DNA of 42,033 nucleotides from Dolichospermum sp. UHCC 0259 (GCF_009711935.1 NZ_VIKX01000220.1:1-42033); one strand, 5' to 3'; counted from the stretch's first letter, positions 16,162-26,142 are shown. Numbers and translations are program-made. Notes: a model not told the origin generated them from the sequence alone.

Positions 16162-18882
16162 ATGGATTTAATTCTTTGTCACACAACTGCGGATTTTGAC
16201 GCTTTAGGGGCAGCGGTGGGGTTAACTTGTCTTAAACCAGGGAGTAAAATCGTCTTGACTGGGGGCGCACATCCTCCTGTGCGGGACTTTCTAGCGTTAC
16301 ATCGTGATGAGTACCCGTTGATTGAAAGACGTTCGGTAAATCCTGAAAAGATTCGCTCTTTAATGGTTGTGGATACTCAAAAGCGCGATCGCCTCGGTAA
16401 AGCCGCTATCTGGTTTGATTTACCCCATATCCAAGAAATCATCGTTTATGATCATCATCTTGGACAAAATAGAGACATTCCCAGCACCCAGTTATATATT
16501 GACGAAGTGGGCGCTACAACTACCTTAATGGTAGAAGAATTACAAAAAAATAATATTTCTTTAAATTCTGCCCAAGCAACCGTAATGGCTTTGGGTATTC
16601 ATGTTGATACAGGTTCATTAACCTATAAACAATCTACAGCCAGAGACGCTTTAGCTTTAGCTTGGTTAATGCAGCAAGGGGCAAATTTATCAGTTATTTC
16701 TACTTATCGTGATCCTGGTTTATCACCACAACTACAACAATTATTAACTGAAGCTTTAGAAAATTTAGAATATCTTTGTTTACGAGGATATACCATTGCT
16801 TGGGTAACACTAAAAACCGATGGTTTTATCCCAGGTTTATCAAGTTTAGCCTCCGAAATTATTGATTTAACAGAAACCGATGCTGTACTATTAGCAAATG
16901 AATATCCTTTAGGTGAAGATGATTGGCGATTAACAATAATTGGGAGAACACAAATTCCCCAAACCAATCTTAATTCCTTATTTCAACCTCATGGTGGTGG
17001 AGGACATTCCCAAGCAGCATCTCTTAACCTCCGCACCACAGATTCCCAACCAATTTTACAACAATTATTAGATAGTTTAAAAGCCCAAATTCCCCATCCG
17101 CCTACAGCTAGAGATTTGATGTCTTCGCCAGTGCGAACAATTCGCCCCGAAACTACCATAGCCGAAGCACAGCGGATTTTATTACGTTATGGACATTCAG
17201 GTTTATCTATAGTTAATAACCAAGATTTATTAATTGGAATTATTTCCCGACGGGATTTAGATATTGCTTTACATCATGGGTTTAGTCATGCACCAGTTAA
17301 AGGTTATATGACAAATAATTTAAAGACAATTACCCCCGATACTTCTTTACCAGAAATTGAGTCTTTAATGGTGACTTATGATATTGGCAGATTACCAGTA
17401 TTAGATCATGGGCAATTAGTTGGTATTGTCACCCGCACCGATATTTTAAGAGAATTACATCAACTGACAATTAAAAATTTAGAATCAACAATTGAAAATA
17501 ATTCTCGAAATTTAGGACTTAATAATGAATTAGAAAAACGGCTGACTCCTCAACTTTGGCAATTACTTAGTATTGCATCTCAAGAAGCAGAAAAACGAGG
17601 TTGGCATCTTTATTTAGTTGGTGGTGCTGTCCGTGATTTGCTATTAGCAGAAGCGGAAACTCGCAACTTGATGATTAATGATATTGATTTAGTAGTTGAT
17701 GGTTTTCATAAAACCGCAGATGTGGGTGCAGGTGTAGAATTAGCTAAAGCCTTACAGCAAATTTATCCAAATGCCAGATTAGAAATTCATGGTGCATTTC
17801 AAACTGCGGCTTTATTATGGCATAAAGATTTAGTATTAGACTCATTATGGGTAGATATTGCCACAGCCAGAACTGAGTTTTATCCTTATCCAGCAGCAAA
17901 TCCAGAGGTTGAGGCTAGTTCTATTCGGCAAGATTTATATCGGCGAGATTTTACGATTAATGCGATGGCTTTGAGGTTAACTTCTCCTCGTGCTGGTGAA
18001 TTATTAGATTTTTTTGGTGGTTTTATAGATTTACAAAATCAGCAAGTTCGGATTTTACACGCTAATAGTTTTATTGAAGATCCAACTCGGATTTATCGCG
18101 GTGTGCGGTTTGCAGTGCGCTTTGGATTTGATATAGAACCACAAACAGAAACATATATTCGTTATGCTATAAATAGCGGAGTTTATGATCGAACAAGTCA
18201 AGAAAATAGTAAAACTCCAGCTTTGCAAACTCGGTTAAAAACCGAATTAAAATATATATTAGCAGCAGATTATTGGCAATCAGCTTTAGAATTACTGGAT
18301 AATTTAGGAGCTTTACAATGTATTCACCCTACCTTAAAATTAGATTCAGAACTTAGCCGACAATTTAATTTATTAAAACACTGTTTAAGGAAATTTGACC
18401 AAAAACAAACTTTAATAAATTGGCAAATGCGTTTAGAAGTATTAATTGCCTATTTACAACCAGAATATCGCAGGAAAGTAGCTAAAAATCTCCAATTAAC
18501 TGATGATAGTATTATCAGATTAGATAAATTATCTCAAATTGAATTTGAAGTAATTACATTATTACCGACTTTTGAAAAACCTAGTCAAACTCTCTATTTA
18601 CTCAGAAAATATGATTTGCAAACTTTAATTTTAATTGCTTTACACAGTCCCCGCAAAATCAGAAGACGCATTTGGCAATATTTAACAAATTGGGGAACTA
18701 TTCAACCGCTATTAAATGGAAATGATTTAAAACAATTGGGTTATAAACCTAGTCCCCAATATAAACAAATGCTTGATGATTTATTGACTGCGACTGTAGA
18801 TGGTATAATTAGGGATAAAGCAGAAGCACAAGAATTTTTAGCCCAGCATTATTATTGTCTGAATCAGGATTTAGAGAATTAA
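16162..18882 (+). CDS. DHH phosphoesterase - CBS pair - tRNA nucleotidyltransferase fusion
   Basis: The 906-residue protein has three modules. Residues 1-300: DHH/DHHA1 phosphoesterase, with ADFD at 10-13, YDHH at 96-99 and GGGGHSQAA near 280. Residues 315-435: a CBS pair, usually a nucleotide-sensing module. Residues 470-906: class II poly(A)/CCA-adding nucleotidyltransferase, with LVGGAVRDLLL, the metal-binding NDIDLVV, RRDFTINAMAL and DPTRIYRGVRFAVRFGF. The last part completes or repairs the 3' CCA of tRNA; in several bacteria, including cyanobacteria, CC- and A-adding activities are split between two enzymes, and sequence reading cannot decide which this is. The fusion architecture is known in cyanobacteria. 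No HIP1 or frame irregularities suggest damage. Confidence 0.9.
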   Translation: MDLILCHTTADFDALGAAVGLTCLKPGSKIVLTGGAHPPVRDFLALHRDEYPLIERRSVNPEKIRSLMVVDTQKRDRLGKAAIWFDLPHIQEIIVYDHHLGQNRDIPSTQLYIDEVGATTTLMVEELQKNNISLNSAQATVMALGIHVDTGSLTYKQSTARDALALAWLMQQGANLSVISTYRDPGLSPQLQQLLTEALENLEYLCLRGYTIAWVTLKTDGFIPGLSSLASEIIDLTETDAVLLANEYPLGEDDWRLTIIGRTQIPQTNLNSLFQPHGGGGHSQAASLNLRTTDSQPILQQLLDSLKAQIPHPPTARDLMSSPVRTIRPETTIAEAQRILLRYGHSGLSIVNNQDLLIGIISRRDLDIALHHGFSHAPVKGYMTNNLKTITPDTSLPEIESLMVTYDIGRLPVLDHGQLVGIVTRTDILRELHQLTIKNLESTIENNSRNLGLNNELEKRLTPQLWQLLSIASQEAEKRGWHLYLVGGAVRDLLLAEAETRNLMINDIDLVVDGFHKTADVGAGVELAKALQQIYPNARLEIHGAFQTAALLWHKDLVLDSLWVDIATARTEFYPYPAANPEVEASSIRQDLYRRDFTINAMALRLTSPRAGELLDFFGGFIDLQNQQVRILHANSFIEDPTRIYRGVRFAVRFGFDIEPQTETYIRYAINSGVYDRTSQENSKTPALQTRLKTELKYILAADYWQSALELLDNLGALQCIHPTLKLDSELSRQFNLLKHCLRKFDQKQTLINWQMRLEVLIAYLQPEYRRKVAKNLQLTDDSIIRLDKLSQIEFEVITLLPTFEKPSQTLYLLRKYDLQTLILIALHSPRKIRRRIWQYLTNWGTIQPLLNGNDLKQLGYKPSPQYKQMLDDLLTATVDGIIRDKAEAQEFLAQHYYCLNQDLEN

Positions 18883-18945
18883 AGGATTTACAGGATGTTT
18901 TATTCATTAATCCTGTTCGCGTAGCGTGGCGTTAGTAAATTTCCA

Positions 18946-19044
18946 GTAGGTTGGGTTGTTCGCGTCAGCGTTACAAAGCAATGGAATGAAACCTAAAATT
19001 ATTAAATCTTTTGTTGGGTCGCGCTGTCGCTTAACCCAACCTAC
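18946..19044. mobile_element. GTAGGTTGGGTT inverted-repeat element (MITE-like)
   Basis: Perfect 12-bp inverted termini (18946-18957 and 19033-19044) enclose 75 bp of non-coding DNA. The right part (GCGCTGTCGCTTAA...CCAACCTAC) matches the shorter copy at 15453-15520. It lies between the nucleotidyltransferase gene and tRNA-Val. Confidence 0.7.
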
Positions 19045-19180
19045 ATGAATACATGATTATTCCATTTTGTTCATTATATTCATTGTTTCGACGCTAACTG
19101 TACAAACTCTCATTAATAAATCAATTACCTGTTCTTTATAATCTGCGAAACGATAAGTACTGAATTTTTCGTTAAAAATA

Positions 19181-19254
19181 TGGACGGTATTGGACTCGAA
19201 CCAACGACCCCATCGATGTCAACGATGTACTCTAACCACCTGAGCTAACCGTCC
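19181..19254 (-). tRNA. tRNA-Val (anticodon GAC)
   Basis: The minus strand forms a cloverleaf: acceptor GGACGGT/ACCGTCC, D-arm GCTC...GAGT, anticodon stem CATCG/CGATG with loop TTGACAT (anticodon GAC), and T-arm with TTCGAGT. The discriminator base is A and no CCA is encoded. Confidence 0.95.
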
Positions 19255-19323
19255 TTAATGACATAGATTATTAAGTTAGCATATAAAATATAATCTGTCA
19301 ATACATAAAACCAAAATAATATT

Positions 19324-20103
19324 CTACATATATCTAGTCAACTGCACCCGATAGCGATCCTTTTTCGTAACGGCAATTTCCCCAACTTCCAACCGCCCTT
19401 TCCCGCGAATAGCGATTAAATCCCCTGTTTTAACGTGGGAACTTGCTTGGGTGACTTCCTTCCAATTGACACGCACATCATTAGAGTCAATCAAATCTAC
19501 CATTTTACTGCGGGACATCCCAAACCCAGCCGAAGCCACCGCATCTAAACGCAAAGAAGCTTCCACAGTCGTCATTTCCTTCTTCTTCGGTTCGCGGATT
19601 TTTAACTCATTAATCTCAATCCGTCGGGTTTTCACAGGCACAGAACGCACCTGTTGTAAACTCATCTCTAAAAATTCTACCAATTCAGGCACGACAATCA
19701 CCTGCGCCCCTCTTTCCCCCAATACAATCACATCTCCCGTTTTTTCCCGCACAATCCCCGTTCCCAGCATTGCACCTAAAAAATCCCGGTGATTTGCTGT
19801 ATCAAACAAGAAATTACCAGCAATTTCTAAAGCCACTATCGCCACTTGAGACTGATCTAATGGTAAATCAGCACGAGCGATCGCTAACCTTTGTCTTTCT
19901 GCCTGTGGATATCCACCCCACGCTACCGAATGCACCTCCGTTAAACGGCTAAATACCCGTTGAATTTCCGCCAACTCCGGCGGAGACAAAAAATCTGTAA
20001 ATACCACTTCCCATGTCTTTATAGCTTGATCTGCTTGATCAATTACACGGGCAATAGTATCGCGGTTTTCAACACCTTTTAAAAGTTCTTCTCTAGGTAG
20101 CAT
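19324..20103 (-). CDS. Photosystem II S4 domain protein (YlmH-like RNA-binding)
   Basis: A 259-residue protein of the cyanobacterial 'PSII S4' family, related to YlmH of Gram-positives. The N-terminal 180 residues contain SVAWGGYPQAERQRLAIA and NHRDFLGAMLGTGIVREKTGDVIV, both family hallmarks. Residues about 185-245 form an S4 RNA-binding domain (LRLDAVASAGFGMSRSKMVDLI..NDVRVNWKEV..SSHVKTGDLIAI). YlmH relatives bind RNA or ribosomes; a specific photosystem II role is inferred from its phylogenetic restriction to phototrophs. A GGAGTCA repeat tract lies just upstream of its ATG. Confidence 0.92.
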   Translation of the reverse strand: MLPREELLKGVENRDTIARVIDQADQAIKTWEVVFTDFLSPPELAEIQRVFSRLTEVHSVAWGGYPQAERQRLAIARADLPLDQSQVAIVALEIAGNFLFDTANHRDFLGAMLGTGIVREKTGDVIVLGERGAQVIVVPELVEFLEMSLQQVRSVPVKTRRIEINELKIREPKKKEMTTVEASLRLDAVASAGFGMSRSKMVDLIDSNDVRVNWKEVTQASSHVKTGDLIAIRGKGRLEVGEIAVTKKDRYRVQLTRYM

Positions 20104-20109
20104 GAATTT

Positions 20110-20212
<103 letters not shown>

Positions 20213-20215
<3 letters not shown>

Positions 20216-20716
20216 ATTATTTTCCGCATAACCTTGAATATTTTCTGGTTCAAACTGGCGGAGAATGCGAGTAGCTTGACGAGTTAGAGTTTCCGAACCC
20301 TGTACCACAATTAAATACTTACCTGCATCTAAACGATTGCGATAGGGTAAAGCATCACCACCACCCTCAAATAAACCCACCCCACCACCGACAAATACGC
20401 TACCCATTGCACCACTACCAGCGCCCAGAATGCCGCCAACTACATGATTACCAATTTCTCCAGCCCAAGCAAAGGTATCTAAACCAGTAATCAAACTAAA
20501 GGTAAAACCGGAAAAAAAGCCAAATGGTACTAACCAAATCGCCATGAGCTTTACTTGTTTTTTCGCCTGTTCTTTGGGGTCAATTAAACCAAACTCATCA
20601 GCACTTTTGTATCCTCTACCGAGAATAGTGCCATTTATCCCTTCTCTTTCTAAAGCTAAATCAGCGGCTTCAGCCTGGATGCGATCTGATAATACAGCAA
20701 CAAGATAATTCATCAA
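20213..20716 (-). CDS. Conserved membrane protein with glycine-rich spans, unknown
   Basis: A 167-residue protein with a soluble N-terminal region (MNYLVAVLSDRIQAEAADLALE, a ferredoxin-like beta-alpha pattern) and then two membrane segments rich in glycine and small residues (IWLVPFGFFSGFTFSLITG and VVGGILGAGSGAMGSVFVGGGVGLF). The C-terminal part repeats a beta-alpha motif (GKYLIVVQGSETLTRQATRILRQF). It resembles a conserved cyanobacterial protein without known function; the glycine zipper may mediate helix packing. It is followed 15 bases upstream by another leftward gene ending at 20732, so the two may be co-transcribed. Confidence 0.7.
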
Positions 20717-20731
20717 TTTTAAAATTCAGGA

Positions 20732-21115
20732 TTAATGTGACTTTAGCAAATCCAAAGGCTCACAAAAATTATTCACACCTTGTTTAAGAATATAAATTAA
20801 AACGGGTGTAGCCAGACTTTTGGGAAAACTCGGTATTGTCCTCAGATGTACTATCATCCCTTGAATTGACTCATTTAACAAGTCTTCTCGATATTCTTGT
20901 TCACAAATTACCGCCCGCCATTTTTTGGCTAAAGCATCTAACCAGTCGGAATTGGTTTGTTCTGGTTCTTGTCCAGCCCGAATGGCCAGTGTCATTACCG
21001 CATCTTCTAAATCTCCATCGCAATCCTCTATCAAGTCTAATGCTTCCATTGCTTGCGGATCATCTACCAAATGAGAGCGAAATTTTGCAATCTCTTGTGA
21101 TGTAACTGTAGTCAT
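20732..21115 (-). CDS. Conserved cyanobacterial protein, unknown
   Basis: A 127-residue acidic, helical, soluble protein. The segment DDPQAMEALDLIEDCDGDLEDAVMTLAIRAG looks like a UBA-type or small helical bundle, followed by DWLDALAKKWRAVICEQEYREDLL. I do not know a function, though the sequence looks like a widespread cyanobacterial family. It starts upstream of the glycine-zipper membrane protein gene and is separated from it by only 15 bases. Confidence 0.65.
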   Translation of the reverse strand: MTTVTSQEIAKFRSHLVDDPQAMEALDLIEDCDGDLEDAVMTLAIRAGQEPEQTNSDWLDALAKKWRAVICEQEYREDLLNESIQGMIVHLRTIPSFPKSLATPVLIYILKQGVNNFCEPLDLLKSH

Positions 21116-21157
21116 GAGTTTTTGACTAAACCAGGATTTAAAACCTATTTTACAGTA

Positions 21158-21281
21158 TTGGGGACTGGGGATTGAGGATTGGTGATTGGTGATTGGTGAA
21201 GAATTTCCTCCCCTACCTCCCCTACCTCCCTACCTCCCCTACCTCCCCTAACTCCCCTACCTCCCCTATCCCCCTGCCTCT
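21158..21281. repeat. Tandem repeats (GTGATTG and CCTCCCCTA)
   Basis: A GGGGATTG/GTGATTG run is followed by about eight CTACCTCCC-type units. The tract ends at the hgdD stop. Confidence 0.85.
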
Positions 21282-23287
21282 TACTTAACTCCTGATTCCT
21301 GTAACTGGTTCAAACCCCTCGTGGTGACATATCTTTGTAATTCTGTTAAAGCTCGGTTGTAATCCAAAATTGCTCTAACACGATTACCTTCAGAACGAGT
21401 AAGATCATTTAATGCGTTAATTACATCGGTTTGAGTGCCTACACCAGCTTGGAATCTTAACCGCGCTAACCGCAAAGACTCTTTAGCTTGTTCTAAAGCC
21501 ACATTAGAAGTTTGCACATTCTCCAAATTTGATGCTTGGGTAGAATATGCCTGTTCTACTTGGAAGCGGATTTGGTTGCGCTGTTCAGAAAATTGAGTTT
21601 CAGCGATCGCAATATTGGTCTTAGATTGGGCGGCTCTGGCTTTTGCTACCCCGCCATCATATAAACTAAAGGTGGCTTGCACTCCCAAAGAATAACCATC
21701 ACTCATGCTTGTTCCATCATCAAACTGATCTAACAAGTTATATCTGCCTATTAAGCTAACCTGGGGTCCCAACGCTGCTAATGCCTGTTTTCTTTGAGCC
21801 TCGCTAATATTGCGCTGTGCTAAGTTCTGTTGGAGTTCAGGACGGTTTTGATAAGCTAAAACAATACTTTGTTCTAGTGGTTGTTGCCATAAACCTGCCA
21901 ATTTTACAGGATCGGCAGCAGTAATACTCACTGATTGGGGTAAATTCAACAGTGGTGCTAACCTACGGCGGGCAATTTGTTGTTGAGAAAAGGCGCTAGT
22001 TAAGTCCTGTTGGGAGTTGGCTAAATTTACCTGCGATCGCAACACATCGAAACGAGTCCCCACACCCGCCCGTTCTAAAGCCACTGCATCCTTCAAACTC
22101 GCTTGAGCATTTGTAACCGCTGACTGAGAAATTCTCACATTTTCATCAGCTTGTTGCAAATCATAATATGCCCTAGCCACATTCAGGCGAATTTCCTCAG
22201 ATTGCCTTTCTACATCCAACTCTTGCACCCGTATCCTTGCTTCTGCCTCTTTAATCGCTGCATTACGTCTACCAGAGGTGTAAAGATCATACCTTATCTG
22301 TGCAGTACCAATAAATGTAGTAGTCGAAGGAGCATCACCAACCAAAGGATTAGTCTGTCTAGCTTGATCAAACTGTAGTGTACTACTAGCACTGCGACTA
22401 TTTGTCACATCACCACTCAAATCCACAGTAGGCATTAAAGCCGCTTGAGCTTCACGCAGAACCGACTTACTCCGTTCCAGTTGCAATACAGACACCTGTA
22501 AATCATTATTATTCCGCTTGGCTAGTTCTAGCGCCTGTGACAAACTAATTGACTGAGTTCCTTGAACCTTCACTTCCTCTGCTTGCGTCGGATATAACAG
22601 CGGATTAGGACTAGGATTCAACTCATTAGAAACATTAGGAAAATCTACAGGTTGACTAGGTACAGGATTGACATTTTCTTCTGGAGGAGGTGGACTGGTT
22701 TCTGTCGTAGTCGGAACAGTTGTTTGTGCTATCAAAGCATTATTTTGAGGTAAGCAGGTGTTAGCAGTAAGTAGCAAAGCTGCCTGACCCTGGGGCTGTA
22801 ATTGTGGACAATTACTAGACCCTAGCAACTTTGATACCTCAACATCACCATTGATCACTTGCTGATCAGAGTTACTTAAGTTACCTAACTGAGAATTACT
22901 CGCAAACAGTAAAGTATTATTTGAATTTGATAAATCAGAAAAACCTACAAATCTACTCTCATATTTGAGAGAATTTTTTTCTCCCTCAGTGCTGAGATAG
23001 TTGTCAGCCATGATTATAGGTAGACTGCGGTTGCCAATAGGCTTGATACTACCTTGACTAAAATAACTAGCAGGTAATAATCCTGGGTTACTGTTAACTT
23101 TACTTTTAGATAGTAGGCTATTGTCTGGGAATAAATTTCTATTATCAGTAGAAACCAATACACTAGAAGCAGACTTTAGCTGTAACTCATTCACTTTATT
23201 AATAACAGTAGCCCAAGCGGGCTGAGTTGTTAATACTGCTACTGTTACACCAGGTAAGAAACAATGGAATAATTGCTGTCCTTTCAC
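21281..23287 (-). CDS. hgdD: TolC-family outer membrane efflux protein HgdD
   Basis: The 668-residue protein begins with a signal peptide (FLPGVTVAVLTTQPAWA). Residues about 30-240 are an extended, proline/serine-rich N-terminal region (TETSPPPPEENVNPVPSQP), as seen in cyanobacterial TolC proteins. The rest is a duplicated TolC beta-barrel/helical tunnel, with typical phrases such as NNNDLQVSVLQLERSKSVLREAQAALMPTVDLSG and RLRFQAGVGTQTDVINALNDLTRSEGNRVRAILDYNRALTELQR. TolC proteins complete efflux and type I secretion across the outer membrane. In Anabaena PCC 7120 the gene next to kaiC, hgdD, is needed for heterocyst glycolipid export. The same position after kaiC here supports the name. Confidence 0.88.
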   Translation of the reverse strand: MKGQQLFHCFLPGVTVAVLTTQPAWATVINKVNELQLKSASSVLVSTDNRNLFPDNSLLSKSKVNSNPGLLPASYFSQGSIKPIGNRSLPIIMADNYLSTEGEKNSLKYESRFVGFSDLSNSNNTLLFASNSQLGNLSNSDQQVINGDVEVSKLLGSSNCPQLQPQGQAALLLTANTCLPQNNALIAQTTVPTTTETSPPPPEENVNPVPSQPVDFPNVSNELNPSPNPLLYPTQAEEVKVQGTQSISLSQALELAKRNNNDLQVSVLQLERSKSVLREAQAALMPTVDLSGDVTNSRSASSTLQFDQARQTNPLVGDAPSTTTFIGTAQIRYDLYTSGRRNAAIKEAEARIRVQELDVERQSEEIRLNVARAYYDLQQADENVRISQSAVTNAQASLKDAVALERAGVGTRFDVLRSQVNLANSQQDLTSAFSQQQIARRRLAPLLNLPQSVSITAADPVKLAGLWQQPLEQSIVLAYQNRPELQQNLAQRNISEAQRKQALAALGPQVSLIGRYNLLDQFDDGTSMSDGYSLGVQATFSLYDGGVAKARAAQSKTNIAIAETQFSEQRNQIRFQVEQAYSTQASNLENVQTSNVALEQAKESLRLARLRFQAGVGTQTDVINALNDLTRSEGNRVRAILDYNRALTELQRYVTTRGLNQLQESGVK

Positions 23288-23396
23288 CGCATCCCCTCAC
23301 ACAAAAAATATTAATTTAGCGGCAGAATACTTGTCTTCAACACAAAATATAGCACGATCTGGAGATTTAGGCAGGAATATCGCACTATCACTCATG

Positions 23397-24953
23397 TTAG
23401 AGATCAGAACTCGGTTTGTCTTCAAAACGTTTAACAATCCGAGAAAGTTCTGCTTTTTCGTCTATACTAACGCGGGTAGGCGCACCACTAATAATGCGCT
23501 CATAATTACGGAATGAATCTTTAATATCAGGGCCATCTGCCGTAATATTGTATTCACGAATGCCTTTATCGTGCCATGAGCCACGCATTTTGAATACGTT
23601 AATTGCCCGCGACATTTCTCCCCGAATTTCCACATATTGTAACATCAAAATCGTGTCTGTAATTGTAGAAATGTGGGAATCAGTAATGGAATTAGAACCC
23701 AGAAATTGGTCTGTGGTATTGGTAAAAAAACCAGTAATTTCTTCTTGTTTAGCATAACCTGTTACCCCAATTACAAACTGACGAAAAGCGTTATTACTAA
23801 CACCTCTAGCCATTGCCGAAAGTGAATCAATGGCAATTCGAGCAGGTTTAAAATGGGAGATTTCTGATTTAATAATTTGTAAGTGATCCTCCAAACCAGT
23901 TGATTCAGGATAGGTACAAATAATTTTCAGTAACCCTTGATGTTCTAATTCTTCAAAATCTATGCCCCAAGAATGGGCATTTCGGGAAAGTTGGGCGCGA
24001 GATTCTTCATAAGCAAATAATATGGCTCGTTCACCATTAATGCAGCCATCTTGAATAAACTTACTAACTAATAAAGTTTTCCCAGTCCCTGTAGCTCCTG
24101 TGGCTAAAATAATGGAATCTTTAAAGAAACCACCACCACACATTTCATCCAGAACTTTCACGCCCGAAGACACGCGCACATTGGAAGATCGTTGTGTTAA
24201 CCGCATTGCTCCTAAGGGGAATATATTAACTCCTTCATTGGTAATTGTGAAGGGATATTCACCTTTCATGTGAGTTGTTCCCCGTAACTTGAGAATTTCA
24301 ATGGTTCGACGGCGGCGTTCTCCTTCTAAGACGTTACGAGAAATTACTACATTATCAGAAACAAATTCTTCAACTCCAAAAGATGCTACCGGTCCATATT
24401 CTTCACCCCGTTCAGTGGTAATGATAGTGGTGACGTGCAATTGTTTCAGCCGTGCTACTAAACGAAAAATTTCTCGCCGGACGACTCCGATAGCTTCATA
24501 TTGTTGGAATATGGCTGTCATGGAATCAATGGAAACCCTTTTTGCTTTATATTTACGAATGGCATATTGTAAACGTTCAATCAGGGCAGATAAATCAAAA
24601 TTACCTACTATGTCTTGACCTTCAGGGTCAGGAGATGCGTCGAGAATAAATAATTTACCTTCGTCAATTAAACGTTGTAAATTCCAATCAAAAATATGGG
24701 CATTTTTAATAATGTCACTGGGTGATTCTTCAAAGGTGACAAATACTCCTGGTTCGTCGAAGTAGGTGATGCCATTATAAAGGAATTGCAATGATAATAA
24801 AGTTTTGCCAGTTCCTGAAGTTCCACTAACTAGAGTAGTTCGACCAACAGGCAAACCGCCATGACTAATATCGTCAAAGCCTTCGATCATTGTGCGAATT
24901 TTTTCGACACCAATAGGTATTTTTTTTTGTTCAGGTTGCTCTTTTTTATTCAT
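23397..24953 (-). CDS. kaiC: Circadian clock protein KaiC
   Basis: A 518-residue double-RecA ATPase/autokinase, the central clock oscillator. CI domain: Walker A GTSGTGKT at residues 44-51 and catalytic EE at 75-76. CII domain: Walker A GATGTGKT at 286-293 and EE at 316-317. The phosphorylation sites equivalent to S431 and T432 of Synechococcus KaiC are S429 and T430 in DSHISTITDT, and T424 is kept. All key residues are therefore intact. KaiC phosphorylation is promoted by KaiA and reversed when KaiB sequesters KaiA. kaiC lies downstream of kaiB with 186 bp between; the downstream neighbour is hgdD. Confidence 0.98.
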   Translation of the reverse strand: MNKKEQPEQKKIPIGVEKIRTMIEGFDDISHGGLPVGRTTLVSGTSGTGKTLLSLQFLYNGITYFDEPGVFVTFEESPSDIIKNAHIFDWNLQRLIDEGKLFILDASPDPEGQDIVGNFDLSALIERLQYAIRKYKAKRVSIDSMTAIFQQYEAIGVVRREIFRLVARLKQLHVTTIITTERGEEYGPVASFGVEEFVSDNVVISRNVLEGERRRRTIEILKLRGTTHMKGEYPFTITNEGVNIFPLGAMRLTQRSSNVRVSSGVKVLDEMCGGGFFKDSIILATGATGTGKTLLVSKFIQDGCINGERAILFAYEESRAQLSRNAHSWGIDFEELEHQGLLKIICTYPESTGLEDHLQIIKSEISHFKPARIAIDSLSAMARGVSNNAFRQFVIGVTGYAKQEEITGFFTNTTDQFLGSNSITDSHISTITDTILMLQYVEIRGEMSRAINVFKMRGSWHDKGIREYNITADGPDIKDSFRNYERIISGAPTRVSIDEKAELSRIVKRFEDKPSSDL

Positions 24954-25139
24954 GGTTTATCTAATATGGATATTCAACCCAGGTTTTTAAAATCAAGAAG
25001 GTTTTTAATTATTTTTAATAACTAAATAAATATACCAAATTGCAGGTAAATAAATTCCCAAATTTTCATCAAAAAGTGGCTAACGCCACGACTTTACTCG
25101 GAATTATTACTTTTTGCTTTCTAAGTCCTACATTTTGTA

Positions 25140-25454
25140 TTATTCTTTCCCATATTCTTCGTTCAATTCTTCATAAAGCAGATCCAACCCAATTAATACT
25201 CTTTCTCTATCTGTTAAATCACCAATAATTTTCCGCACTGGAGGAGGCAGAATTTTTGATAGTGTTGGTGTAGCGAGTATTTTATCTTCTTCGGCTAACT
25301 GGGGGTTTTTCAGGACATCAATTACTTTTAAAGCATAAACTCCTTGAAATTCTTCTTCTAAAATATTTTTGAGTGTTTTCAAAGCCCGCATTGAGTTAGG
25401 GGTATTTCCTGCTACATATAGCTTGAGAACATAGGTTTTTTTAGCTTCATTCAT
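25140..25454 (-). CDS. kaiB: Circadian clock protein KaiB
   Basis: The 104-residue thioredoxin-like, fold-switching protein has the canonical sequence: [69 protein letters not shown]. KaiB binds the CI ring of KaiC in its rare fold and captures KaiA, resetting the oscillator. Length is normal. It sits between kaiA (112 bp upstream) and kaiC, all leftward. Confidence 0.98.
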   Translation of the reverse strand: MNEAKKTYVLKLYVAGNTPNSMRALKTLKNILEEEFQGVYALKVIDVLKNPQLAEEDKILATPTLSKILPPPVRKIIGDLTDRERVLIGLDLLYEELNEEYGKE

Positions 25455-25566
25455 ACAATATCAACTCCTAAAAATATAGAGGTAAAAGTTCAAAAGTCGT
25501 AGAATTACATACACATTTAAGTATAATTAAACCATAAATGTAAATAAAAATTCTACTTTGTGGCAT

Positions 25567-26142
25567 TCAACTGATTTTAGCAACAGAACAGCGATAAACT
25601 TCACAAAGATGTGCCAAAATATCTATTAAGGTTAAACGATAATCGAGCAGTGTTTCATCACTTCTGCCTTCTATTCGTAATTGCTTGGCAAATTCATCAA
25701 TGATTTCCATGTGCATTTCTATAATTTGTGGTATGGGAATACTGGTGTAAAATAAAGCATTAATAAATTTATCAAGTTTTTCTTGTAATGTTTTGTCACT
25801 GATAAAATAATTTATAACAATTTGACGGTAATCTGCTTTAAGTTCTGCTAACAGTTCTTGTTTTTCAGTAGCAGTCATATCTTGAAAAGTTTGGTTCTTT
25901 TTTTGTTTGCTAAAAGCCAAGATATGATGATCTTGAATATCTAATTTTGGCAGAGGGTTTTGTGGCTGAAAATGGGACAAATAGTATATCGGACAAGGTA
26001 TCGGCTGCCAGTCCCATTGAGTTATTATCCCCTCCAGAAAATTCCAAATTTGCAAAACTAAACTTTTATACTTCTTTGTTCTAAATGTTCTATCGAGAAT
26101 TTGTTTTATATTTGTTTGTAAAAGCAATATAGGTAATAACAT
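25567..26142 (-). CDS. kaiA: KaiA, short form lacking the N-terminal pseudo-receiver
   Basis: From 26142 the protein is 191 residues, against about 284 in Synechococcus. Residues 89-191 are the conserved C-terminal four-helix domain that dimerises and binds the KaiC tail: EKQELLAELKADYRQIVINYF, FYTSIPIPQIIEMHMEIIDEFAKQLRIEGR and DYRLTLIDILAHLCEVYR. The first 88 residues do not form a recognisable receiver domain and may be a linker-like remnant. An in-frame ATG at residue 89 (25878) would give 103 residues, close to the C-terminal-only KaiA known in Anabaena. Which start is used is unclear. This reduced KaiA is known for Nostocales. Confidence 0.92.
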   Translation of the reverse strand: MLLPILLLQTNIKQILDRTFRTKKYKSLVLQIWNFLEGIITQWDWQPIPCPIYYLSHFQPQNPLPKLDIQDHHILAFSKQKKNQTFQDMTATEKQELLAELKADYRQIVINYFISDKTLQEKLDKFINALFYTSIPIPQIIEMHMEIIDEFAKQLRIEGRSDETLLDYRLTLIDILAHLCEVYRCSVAKIS

